64,000 nucleotides of DNA from Leptolyngbya sp. BC1307. GTDB taxonomy: Bacteria; Cyanobacteriota; Cyanobacteriia; Phormidesmidales; Phormidesmidaceae. Shown here piece after piece: positions 55,882-63,730 of the stretch. Under the pieces are notes generated by a model. That model had not been told where the DNA came from. It saw only the letters and a program-made list of their open reading frames with translations, and ran no database searches. The first letter of the stretch is position 1. The number at the start of each line of letters is the position of its first letter. The position numbers and the translations under genes are program-made. The stretch spans positions 1 to 64,000 of the forward strand of contig NZ_NRTA01000014.1 of NCBI RefSeq assembly GCF_002286735.1, written 5' to 3'.

Positions 55882-56847
55882 ATGGCTCAGCCTGACTACA
55901 TTCTCTACGCTCAGCACGGTTGGGCTGATATCGACCGGGGGATTGGCACTCTGGCACGGCAAATTGCTAGCCCTAATGCGCGGGTAGTCGTGCCTAATTT
56001 AGGGTTTGTCAATACCTGGATTCGGATTGCGCCACTGATTGATCAGGTAGAGGCGATCGCCCTGCAAACCCAAGCTGACCATCCTGAGACGCCGATCCGC
56101 GTGATTGGTCACTCGATGGGCGGGCTGATCTGGCTAGAAGTGCTGGCCCGGCATCCGGAGTGGTGGCCGCTGGTGGAGTCTCTGGTGTTGGTGGGTTCGC
56201 CGGTCGGTGGAGCGGACTTGAGCCGAATGGTCGATCCGTTTGCTTGGGGAGTAGGCATCGCCAAAGACCTGGGGCAAAATCGGCGATCGCTCGCTGAGCG
56301 GATTGCGGCTGAAGTGCCAACCCTGGTGATTGCCGGAGATTTCTACCGGGGCGGCGATGGCATTGTGCCGTTGGAATGTACTAAGTTTCACCGGGCTAGC
56401 TATGTGGCGATCAGCGGCATCAGCCATCACCGGCTCAAACAGCATTCGGCAGTAGCTAACGTGATTCAGCAGTTTTGGCAAAGCTCGGCTCATCTGTGTG
56501 TGCCCAGTCCGATTGGGAGCTATTGCGATCGCCTGATTCGTCAGCTACAGGCGGTGCCCGGCATGACAGATGCTCACTATCAGGGCTTTGATAAGTCTGA
56601 GCTGTGGGCGCATTTGCCCGACGGACTGATGCTACAAACCTGGTGCAGTCGGTTGAATGTTCATCATGTCTATTTGTCGAGCCCTAGTGGTGACTGTCTC
56701 TTTGCGGGCTTTGTCGGCTGGCCGCATACGGTGGCGCTATACGACACGCTATGGCATTTGCGAAAAAGCTGGTCTCCCTCAGCACCGTCTTCAGCGCAAG
56801 TTGAGGCGATCGCTATTGACTTTCCTTTAGATGCAACAATCCCTTAG
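55882..56847 (+). CDS. Alpha/beta hydrolase
   Basis: A 321-residue hydrolase. The elbow VIGHSMGGLIWLEVLARHPE holds the nucleophile Ser and LVLVGSPVGGADL follows. The Asp is likely in VIAGDFYRGGDGIVPLE and the His in AISGISHHRLKQH. The last about 110 residues (from VPSPIGSYCDRLIRQLQ) form an extra domain I do not recognise. It lies 63 bases after the RluA gene on the same strand. No signal peptide is seen. The substrate is unknown. Confidence 0.83.
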   Translation: MAQPDYILYAQHGWADIDRGIGTLARQIASPNARVVVPNLGFVNTWIRIAPLIDQVEAIALQTQADHPETPIRVIGHSMGGLIWLEVLARHPEWWPLVESLVLVGSPVGGADLSRMVDPFAWGVGIAKDLGQNRRSLAERIAAEVPTLVIAGDFYRGGDGIVPLECTKFHRASYVAISGISHHRLKQHSAVANVIQQFWQSSAHLCVPSPIGSYCDRLIRQLQAVPGMTDAHYQGFDKSELWAHLPDGLMLQTWCSRLNVHHVYLSSPSGDCLFAGFVGWPHTVALYDTLWHLRKSWSPSAPSSAQVEAIAIDFPLDATIP

Positions 56848-57078
56848 CTCTTATTATTCGCTAGTTGAGTTTCTTCTCGCTCTAAACAGCGATCGCCCCT
56901 TCAAACTGAAGTTCTGCACGATGAAGCCAAACATTGCATTTATGCAAATTGAGTTTTGTATTGAGTGATGGAAGAAAGCAGAGGGTGAAAGGAGCGATCG
57001 CGCCGCTGAATGGAAGAGTTGGGCGGGCGATCGCAGCTAACACCCTCGCAAACTAAAGTTCACTGAACACGAGCCTCC

Positions 57079-57312
57079 CTAAGCCGCCCTCACTCGCTTA
57101 GTCAATATCGCCATTACCTCATTGGGCCTGCCCGTCGGCAGCAATTGGCTCCAGTCATTTGGCTCAGCATAGTTCAGATGATGCAATTGCTGAATGGTTA
57201 CCTGCACCGCGCTAGGGCTACCAAACAGCATATGGCGCACAGGTTCAGTCGGTGAGCTGCCATCAGCAGAAGCAGTGGACGCAAAAGCGCCCGCAGTAGA
57301 AGGGATAAACAT
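57079..57312 (-). CDS. Small conserved cyanobacterial protein
   Basis: A 77-residue frame. From an internal Met at 57231 it reads MLFGSPSAVQVTIQQLHHLN, then YAEPNDWSQLLPTGRPNEVM and AILTKRV, a pattern I recall from many small cyanobacterial hypothetical proteins. The N-terminal 27 residues before that Met are low-complexity (Ala/Ser/Thr), so the shorter start may be the true one. No function is known to me. It marks the left edge of the AT-rich accessory region. Confidence 0.6.
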   Translation of the reverse strand: MFIPSTAGAFASTASADGSSPTEPVRHMLFGSPSAVQVTIQQLHHLNYAEPNDWSQLLPTGRPNEVMAILTKRVRAA

Positions 57313-58250
57313 GAGATCTGGTCTCCGCGAATAGGATTAGCGAGAAAACCAGAACTCAAAAGCTTAGCCACCCCACAAAAGCTAGTGCAAATCAGGGTGG
57401 CTAAGGTAAAGTGACCTCAGCTTCCAGGCTGCGCGAATCAGTTTGGGAGTTAGCCGTCGGCGTGGTGCTTGTAACACCCGTCGATGGCGCTAAGTCGATT
57501 GAGTTCTGACAGAGAGAGACTGTGATAGGCATCACAACCAATAGCTACAGAGCATAAGCCGATTTCCAGCTTTCGTCAAGCGGTAGAAAAGCGAATTATT
57601 TTTCAGTTGTGAAAGACAAAATCGCGAATGTAATAGACGTATGCCTTCTCAGCCGACAGGATAAAGTATTTGAGCCTGATTGCTTCTCGACCCCGACCTA
57701 GCAGACGAGGTGATTTAGATGGCGGCATACTTAATGCATGTAGTAAGTCTGAAATATAGGTACTTATGCAGCAGTTACACCTAATAAGCACCTCATGCCC
57801 CTACTCAACATCGCGAAAATGGTAGATAACGCCCGTTTCTAAGGACTCATACCACAGAAACATCAGATAACTTCTGTAAAGGGGGCTTTATCCCGCAAAA
57901 ATGTCAAGCAAGTTGAAAAATAGGTTGTTATGCAGCAGATCTGACGTTGAATACATAGTTATGCCGCCGGGCGGTTAGTGAGGGAGCAACTGAAAAGTTA
58001 TCTGTAGTCTTAAAGACCCGATTGACTAACAAAAGTTTGATGGGAACTTCTGAAAGCCGCTTTCTACAAAGATTTCAGCCCAAATAGGCGACTACTCCTG
58101 CAATTAAGCTGAAAGCATTGATGTAAAAGGAATTCAGGATTTCTAGTGCATGTTTTGTCAGTCAATCAGCTTAAAGACTTAAAATTAAAGACTTAAAAGC
58201 TCGTCTGAGTTTTCTAAGCTACCAAGAACCACAGCTAAAACCAGAAAAAT
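57313..58250. other. AT-rich gene-free stretch at the left edge of the island
   Basis: I can support no gene in these 938 bases. Short frames exist but lack family signals. The 11-mer TTATGCAGCAG occurs at about 57768 and 57938. CCGCCGGGCGG (57964-57974) can form a small hairpin between two GTTA sequences, but no attC site meeting the R/L box spacing could be built here. A 14-bp tandem duplication lies at 58171-58198. It may be decayed cassette DNA. Confidence 0.45.
58171..58198. repeat. 14-bp perfect tandem duplication
   Basis: TTAAAGACTTAAAA occurs twice head to tail, 52 bases upstream of the membrane-protein cassette gene. Confidence 0.9.
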
Positions 58251-58700
58251 ATGTCGGAGAAAAGCAATAAATTATCGCAAGAAGAAGCAAAAGACTTATA
58301 TCTCAAAGTCTGGGAGAAGGAGCAAAGTTATATTCAGATTAGATGGACAGTAGTAACATTCTTTATTAGCATTAGCTTTGCAATCCTTGGATTTTCCTTC
58401 AACATAAGCAATCCCAAGTTGCCTATAATCACTCCTCAATTAGTTGGTTGTGTTATTTACTGGTTTGCGTTTTAAACTCATCTTGTCCTATATAACTTGA
58501 CAGAATATTACAGAGAATATCTATTAAAAATGGAAAAAGAAGGTTTGGTCAAATATGATGTAAGGACAGAAGCTAACAGATTTTTTGCTGAACGAAGGAA
58601 GGGATTAGGACGATCACATCCGACAACATTATTAGCTTATTTTGGTGTTGGCTATACTGTAGCTATTGCATTGATTTTTATTAAGCTGTATGTAATCTAA
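58251..58700 (+). pseudogene. Membrane-protein cassette gene broken by an ochre codon
   Basis: Two frames in the same phase are separated only by TAA at 58473-58475. The first 74 codons give a hydrophilic helix (SQEEAKDLYLKVWEKEQSYI) and two membrane helices (VVTFFISISFAILGFSF and PQLVGCVIYWFAF). The second part continues THLVLYNLTEYYREYLLKME, then a cytoplasmic loop and a final helix (LLAYFGVGYTVAIALIFIKL). Together they read as one three- or four-helix protein of about 149 residues. The two-helix pair plus soluble loop recalls membrane proteins of phage-defence operons, but this is inference. The gene is followed by an attC-like site and so looks like a cassette of its own. Confidence 0.65.
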
Positions 58701-58753
58701 TGCCTTATGTTTGCAGGTTGAGCTAGCAATAGTTAAGTCGTTGTAGAGGTGCG

Positions 58754-58839
58754 GCATAACAACCCTGGTGTAGCGGATTGACCGAAACCACCTGTGATGT
58801 TGCAAAGTCTCTGGCAATCGCTGACCAGGAACGTTAGAA
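58754..58839 (+). other. attC-like integron recombination site
   Basis: R'' GCATAAC (58754-58760) pairs through TAAC with GTTA in R' GTTAGAA (58833-58839). After a 3-base spacer on each side, L'' CCTGGTGTAGCGGATTG (58764-58780) pairs with L' CAATCGCTGACCAGG (58815-58829). This gives 14 base pairs, with an unpaired G at 58776 and a small bulge at 58770-58771 on one arm only. That asymmetric extrahelical base pattern, box order and spacing is the hallmark of attC. The cleavage point would be in ACGTTAG, and the next gene starts 33 bases later. Confidence 0.8.
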
Positions 58840-58865
58840 CACTAAACACAGAATTAGAGTAATAA

Positions 58866-59621
58866 ATGAGTTTTGTATTTAAGATATTTGAACATTGCTA
58901 CAATTCGATTAGAGAAGGAAAGCTTATTGAAAAAGAGAACTCTAGAGATAAGGAATACCATTTCCAGGACTGGTTCAAGTCTCGATTAGAAGAATTAAAA
59001 AGCAACTTTGATGAACCATCAAGAAACAGCTACCCTGACTTTCGTATGGTCGGTGATGCATTAGGCTTCGAGCTGAAGGGGTTACAATATCCTGGAAGAA
59101 TCACTAATTACGATTCGAACAGTCAGGTTCCAACAGGATTGCATAATGGTAGAACGGTATTTTATGTGTTTGGTAGGTATCCGAAAGAGCCATTAAACCC
59201 GAAGAAATACCCTGTTCACGATCTCATTATATGTCACGGTAATTTTATTAACTCTGATCACGAATATATCCACAAAAACAAAAGCGTGAAAGGGTTTGGT
59301 AGTTATGGAGATATAATGATTCGTGACAGAAAAATGTATGTTGCACCAACACCATATGCATTGACTGAAGGTACTGAGAATCAAATCACACTAGTTGTAC
59401 CTGTTGGCCTAGTTGCTCCAGCGGGTTTTAGGGCTATTGGTGAATTGGTGCGAGTTGAAACAGGAAAATTGATAGTAGGTTATGAGTTTGATCTTATCGC
59501 AAACGAAATAAAGGCCAAGAAAATAGATAATCCAAACTCAGGTCTAGAGCATAGGTTCGTAGCTTACCGTGTGTCGTCTGACAAAGGGCCAAGAGTGTCA
59601 CTCAAGAGTGAAAACGAATAA
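58866..59621 (+). CDS. Predicted restriction endonuclease, PD-(D/E)XK type
   Basis: A 251-residue protein with AT-rich codon use. The nuclease core is NSYPDFRMVGDALGFELKGL: Asp58, Glu69 and Lys71 form the D-x10-E-x-K triad of the PD-(D/E)XK fold, with a preceding helix (KEYHFQDWFKSRLEELK). Then come SQVPTGLHNGRTVFYVFGRY and HDLIICHGNFINSDHEYI. It overlaps the methylase gene by one base (TAATG), so the two are translationally coupled, as restriction and modification partners often are. I do not recognise a specific subtype or recognition sequence. It sits in an attC-bounded cassette. Confidence 0.7.
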   Translation: MSFVFKIFEHCYNSIREGKLIEKENSRDKEYHFQDWFKSRLEELKSNFDEPSRNSYPDFRMVGDALGFELKGLQYPGRITNYDSNSQVPTGLHNGRTVFYVFGRYPKEPLNPKKYPVHDLIICHGNFINSDHEYIHKNKSVKGFGSYGDIMIRDRKMYVAPTPYALTEGTENQITLVVPVGLVAPAGFRAIGELVRVETGKLIVGYEFDLIANEIKAKKIDNPNSGLEHRFVAYRVSSDKGPRVSLKSENE

Positions 59622-61732
59622 TGAAGGCTATTGAGCGTGATTTTCCCTTCGAAGAAATCGATCCCATTGCTGAAATAGAAAGCTATAGGAAAGAAATAAA
59701 CAGACCGATCTATCATATCCACAAATGGTGGGCTAAGCGCCTTGGTAGTGTTTTTCGGTCAATTGTTTCAGGGGCATTAGCTGAAGGGCAGTGGAAAGAT
59801 TTTTATGAAAACCAAAACAATGCGGGAAAGATTGTACTTGATCCGTTTATGGGATCAGGAACGACACTCGGTGAAGCCGCAAAACTTGGTGCAAGTATAA
59901 TCGGCTGCGATGTCAATCCCGTTAGTACCTTTCTTGTCACTCAAGCGATTACAAAAGCTGGGGTGAACGAGCTTGAATCTGAATTCAAGCTAATCGAAAA
60001 GGATGTAAAAGAAGAAATAGTTTCTTACTACACAACGAAAGTTCCTAATGCTACTAAACCCACTCAAGCCTTATATTATTTTTGGGTAAAAACTGTCACT
60101 ACCCCAGCCGGTGAATTAGTACCGTTGTTTTCAAGCTACGTTTTCAGCAAAAACGCATATCCCAGCAAAAAGCCGGATTCACAAATTTGGTGCCCTTCCT
60201 GTGAATCTATATTTGTTGAAAAATATAACAGTACCAATGTTGAATGCCCATATTGCTCACATATGTTTAACCCCCAGAATGGATCAGCGAAAGGAACAAA
60301 GGTCACTGACAGCGAAGGCAACTCATACAAGATTAAGGAATTAATTACTAATTCAAAGGGTGCTCCCAGCCATAAACTTTATGCCATTATGGCTTTGGAT
60401 GAATCTGGTGAGAAGGTCTACATTAAACCATCAAAGTTTGATTTTGATATTTTGAAAGAAGCCCGTAACCACTTGAAAGACCTTGATGGCGTCCTTCCTT
60501 TGCCGACAATGGAAGTTCGACCTGGTTATAATACAAACCAAGCACGAGGTTACAATTATAAATTATGGCGTGACTTTTTCAATGACAGACAGCTTCTTTG
60601 CCTGGGTTTACTTTTACAGCGAATACTTAAAATCGAAAACAAAGTAATTCGTGATCATTTCATTTGTTTGTTTAGTGGCACCCTCGAATTCAATAACCTT
60701 TTTTGCAGCTTTAAAGGTGAGGGAACTGGTGCTGTAAGGCATATGTTTTCTAATCACATATTGAAGCCAGAAAGGACACCGCTTGAAAATACTGTATGGG
60801 GAGCTACCGGAAAAAGCAGTGGATCATTTTCAACACTCTTTAAAAGTCGCTTGATTAAAGCAAAAATATATCTTGATGAGCCATTTGAAATTTTGATTGA
60901 TTACAGTGGCACTAAACAGTCTTCAAAGAAAGTTATTTGCAGCGACCCAATTAGGCTAAATGTTTCTCAATCTTGGGAGGAATTTGCCAAGTCGCAACAA
61001 GGCGCGCTTATACTTAATGGCGACAGTTCGTCACTTCCTATTCCTGACTCCACTGTTGATGCAGTTGTAACTGACCCTCCATATTTTGATTTTGTTCATT
61101 ACAGCGAATTAAGCGACTTCTTCTATGCTTGGCTAACCAATGCACTTGGGGGGGAGTATAAATATTTAAACAGACAGGATTCTTCCCACAAGAACGAAGT
61201 TCAGGATCGCGACAATGAAAGTTTTACAAAGAAAATTTGCAGTATTTTCCGAGAATGCAATCGAGTACTCAAGCAAGATGGTCTTTTATGTTTCAGTTAT
61301 CATCATTCTACTATCGATGGCTGGATGGCTATTTATAATTCTGTCACTGAAGCGGGGTTTGATATTGTGGCTTCGCACCCGGTCAAGGCAGAAATGTCTG
61401 TGGCAAGTCCAAAAAGCGCTGCAAAAGAACCCATAAATCTGGATGCAATATTGGTATGTAAAAAGGAAAATAAACCACCAGTTATTAAAAACGGGAATAT
61501 TGAAGTCAAAAAAAGAGTTAGTAACTACGTTAAGCGTTTTGAGGCAATTGGACGTACGCTCAGTTCAGGAGACAAGTTTGTCATAATCTGTTCTCAAGCG
61601 TTGTCGGTAGCATCTACTCTCAGAATGGATAAAGTTGACGCTGAAAAATTTATCAGAGAGTCCGTGCAGGAGTGTTCTGACAAAGCGCTGCACTCGGACA
61701 ATTTTTCCGCTACGCTTCAAAATTGCCGGTGA
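59621..61732 (+). CDS. Adenine-specific DNA methylase with Zn ribbon (DUF1156/COG1743-like)
   Basis: A 703-residue methylase. The N-terminus has the DUF1156-type block NRPIYHIHKWWAKRLGSVFR. SAM-binding motif I is VLDPFMGSGTTLGEA (residues 73-87), followed by IIGCDVNPVS. A zinc ribbon of two CPxC knuckles (CPSC 191-194, CPYC 209-212) sits in the middle. Catalytic motif IV is TDPPYFDFVHYSELSDFFYA (DPPY at 485-488). The order I, insert, IV resembles the alpha class. DPPY implies N6-adenine or N4-cytosine methylation. It should protect host DNA against the coupled nuclease. The stop codon lies inside the downstream attC-like site. Confidence 0.85.
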   Translation: MKAIERDFPFEEIDPIAEIESYRKEINRPIYHIHKWWAKRLGSVFRSIVSGALAEGQWKDFYENQNNAGKIVLDPFMGSGTTLGEAAKLGASIIGCDVNPVSTFLVTQAITKAGVNELESEFKLIEKDVKEEIVSYYTTKVPNATKPTQALYYFWVKTVTTPAGELVPLFSSYVFSKNAYPSKKPDSQIWCPSCESIFVEKYNSTNVECPYCSHMFNPQNGSAKGTKVTDSEGNSYKIKELITNSKGAPSHKLYAIMALDESGEKVYIKPSKFDFDILKEARNHLKDLDGVLPLPTMEVRPGYNTNQARGYNYKLWRDFFNDRQLLCLGLLLQRILKIENKVIRDHFICLFSGTLEFNNLFCSFKGEGTGAVRHMFSNHILKPERTPLENTVWGATGKSSGSFSTLFKSRLIKAKIYLDEPFEILIDYSGTKQSSKKVICSDPIRLNVSQSWEEFAKSQQGALILNGDSSSLPIPDSTVDAVVTDPPYFDFVHYSELSDFFYAWLTNALGGEYKYLNRQDSSHKNEVQDRDNESFTKKICSIFRECNRVLKQDGLLCFSYHHSTIDGWMAIYNSVTEAGFDIVASHPVKAEMSVASPKSAAKEPINLDAILVCKKENKPPVIKNGNIEVKKRVSNYVKRFEAIGRTLSSGDKFVIICSQALSVASTLRMDKVDAEKFIRESVQECSDKALHSDNFSATLQNCR

Positions 61733-61746
61733 GCGCGGCGTTAGGT
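61675..61746 (+). other. attC-like integron recombination site, second
   Basis: R'' TCTGAC (61676-61681) faces R' GTTAGGT (61740-61746, an exact GTTRRRY). L'' (61685-61705, starting GCGCTGCACTCGG) pairs with L' (61719-61736, AAAATTGCCGGTGAGCGC) over 20 bases. Three unpaired bases sit on one arm only: G61690, T61694 and A61698. The phrase GCCGGTGAGCGCGGCGTTAG is very close to the 3' half of many known attC sites. It has the same orientation as the first site and overlaps the end of the methylase gene, as cassette attC sites often do. Confidence 0.9.
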
Positions 61747-61897
61747 GGATAAGCATCACTGACTAAGTAAACTGAAAACTCAGTACAGAATTGTTTGTCA
61801 GAAAGGTCTGCTGTTCAGCCCTCAATTGGGGCCGATGGTCAGAGACTTGCATAGCGGTATGAAATTCACTACCTTTAACTTACTGAGCGAGAAACCT

Positions 61898-62155
61898 ATG
61901 AAGATGGATGAGTTAGAAATGGAAGATGATCTACGAACAGAGTATGATTTGAAGAGTCTGCGAGTCAGGAAGTTAGGCTCTGGAAGAAAAAGTTTTGACG
62001 GAGCAACCATACGGCTAGAACCTGATGTTGCAGATATGTTTCCTGATGCTGATGCGGTTAATGAGGCGCTTCGATTCTTGATTAGAATTATGCGAGATAA
62101 CCAGGCGCTTGTACCAGCAGTACAGGCTGACAATTCAAATGCAGCGGACAATTGA
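61898..62155 (+). CDS. Small conserved cyanobacterial protein, antitoxin-like
   Basis: From the internal ATG at 61898 the product has 85 residues: MKMDELEMEDDLRTEYDLKS, then LRVRKLGSGRKSFDGATIRL, EPDVADMFPDADAVNEALRF and LI. The pattern of an acidic start, then RKLG-GRKSF and EPDVA-MFPDADAVNEALR, is common in cyanobacteria as a small protein that often partners a toxin, but no toxin is adjacent here. Function is unknown. It is immediately outside the second attC-like site. The frame is open upstream of the chosen start. Confidence 0.6.
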   Translation: MKMDELEMEDDLRTEYDLKSLRVRKLGSGRKSFDGATIRLEPDVADMFPDADAVNEALRFLIRIMRDNQALVPAVQADNSNAADN

Positions 62156-62206
62156 GACCTCTTGGTGAGATAGCAAAAATTACGAGTGCCGCTGATTTGA
62201 GCCGTC

Positions 62207-62234
62207 TGTCATCAACCACATGTCATCAACCACA
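62207..62234. repeat. 14-bp perfect tandem duplication
   Basis: TGTCATCAACCACA occurs twice head to tail in the short gap after the antitoxin-like gene. Confidence 0.9.
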
Positions 62235-62359
62235 TATAGAGGAGAGCGCTGAAAATCAGCAGAAACCTGAAACCTGTGAGCGTGCTTAGGTAGCAAATGT
62301 GTCTCATTGATACTGATGTCATGATCGATGCCCTCCAGCTTGAAGCTGCGATCGCCCAG

Positions 62360-63730
62360 TCAGATCCAGGTTTTTAGCCACCAGCGCAGCTTTAAGTCTG
62401 CTGGGGTGAGCGGTGAGCCCAGGCTGAGCGGCAGCCAAAAGAAAAAGGATAGAGCGATCGCACCCAACATCACCAGCGCCATCACCCGCACCCACTTCTG
62501 CGGTGAATGCAGCCATTCACTCAACAGCCAGGCCAGCATGATGAAGCTAAACGCAGCAGCAGGCATATAGAGATAGATAAACGTGCAGCGGCTGATCACC
62601 ATCCAGGGGAGCCAGTTAGCGGCATAGCCGATCAGCAAATAGGCGCTAAGATTTTGAACCGTAGGATTGGCAGGCGTTGCTTTTGCTCGCATAAGCAGGT
62701 TTTTTACCTGCCGCATTCGCACGATAAATAGGAGAATCACCGCGCTACTAGATAGCCACCACAGCGCCGGGTTGCCCAGATTGTTCACGGTATACGCTTG
62801 TAAACCCACTGTTTCATACCAGTAGGCAATCGGTTTAATCAGCAGCGGCCAGGTATACCACTGAGAACAGTCGGGGTGCCCGCTAGCCGCTAGCCGTTGG
62901 TGAAAGGTAAACAGCGCAGCGTGGAGAGAGAGCAGGCGTTCTCCACTTAGATAGAGATGGGGCCACCAGATCAGGCTATAGGTCAGCGCCGGGATGAAGC
63001 CGCCGTAGAGTAGTGCCTGCGATAGTGCTTTCTTCGATAGTGCTTTTAGGGGTTGCGATCGCTTAAACCATTTCCCCCGCCAAGCTTCCCAAATCAACAA
63101 ACTGAGCCAATAGCCCAACCCGTTCCATTTGACCGCCACAGCCGCCCCCAAAGCCACAGCCGCCAACGTTCGTAAAATACCTTTAAAAACTCTCCCTTTA
63201 CCTGAACCGATGCTTGCTTGCAGCCACAGCCAATGACCCAACAGCCCAAAAAACACCATGTAAATGTTGATCAGCGCGTAGCGAGACTCGGTGACAAACA
63301 GGCCATCTATTGCAACAAAACCACCCGCCAAAAGCGTAAAAGTCCATCGCTTAGCCTCCCGCTGCCTGCGCCCCAGCGTATATGCAATTCCCATCACAAC
63401 CAGAGGAACAAAACTGCCAACTAGCGCATTCATCCAGCGATAGCTAAAAGGCGCTAACCCCTCAGGCGCTGCTGTAAAAGGCCAGTTTGAGAAGGGCCAG
63501 TGCGCACTCAGCCAAATGCCAGCGGCAATCAGATATTTACCAAGCGGCGGATGAGCGTCAAATTGTGGCACGCCCGTCAGATAGGCATGAGCAAATTTAA
63601 CAAAGTAAATCTCATCAAATACCAGCGCATCAAACCGGGAGAGCTGCCAAAAGCGCAGGCCGAAGCTCAGGCCAACGACAGCAATTAGCCCTAAGTGGTA
63701 GTAACGAGTGCGGGTCAGTCGCTTTAGCAA
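62360..63730 (-). CDS. PMT-family glycosyltransferase (dolichyl-phosphate mannosyltransferase-like)
   Basis: A 456-residue integral membrane protein with about ten helices. The family signature is FDEIYFVKFAHAYLTG, with the catalytic Asp-Glu in the first loop, then FDAHPPLGKYLIAAGIW with the conserved HPPLGK. Later blocks are ESRYALINIYMVFFGLLGHW and GLGYWLSLLIWEAWRGKW. It should transfer a sugar from a lipid carrier to protein or another acceptor at the outer membrane face. The acceptor is unknown. The 5' region has a set of alternative hairpins. GC content returns to the chromosomal level here. Confidence 0.88.
   Translation of the reverse strand: MLKRLTRTRYYHLGLIAVVGLSFGLRFWQLSRFDALVFDEIYFVKFAHAYLTGVPQFDAHPPLGKYLIAAGIWLSAHWPFSNWPFTAAPEGLAPFSYRWMNALVGSFVPLVVMGIAYTLGRRQREAKRWTFTLLAGGFVAIDGLFVTESRYALINIYMVFFGLLGHWLWLQASIGSGKGRVFKGILRTLAAVALGAAVAVKWNGLGYWLSLLIWEAWRGKWFKRSQPLKALSKKALSQALLYGGFIPALTYSLIWWPHLYLSGERLLSLHAALFTFHQRLAASGHPDCSQWYTWPLLIKPIAYWYETVGLQAYTVNNLGNPALWWLSSSAVILLFIVRMRQVKNLLMRAKATPANPTVQNLSAYLLIGYAANWLPWMVISRCTFIYLYMPAAAFSFIMLAWLLSEWLHSPQKWVRVMALVMLGAIALSFFFWLPLSLGSPLTPADLKLRWWLKTWI

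Noticed and set aside
57603-57791. 62-codon minus-strand frame in the gene-free part of the island
   Set aside because: No family signal, no Shine-Dalgarno, and composition follows the AT-rich background.
57827-57977. Possible third attC-like site (TAACGCCCG against CGGGCGGTTA)
   Set aside because: The pairing exists but there is no 3-base spacer between R and L boxes, R' would be GTTAGTG, the loop is about 130 bases and no one-sided extrahelical base is present. It fails the pattern the other two sites meet.
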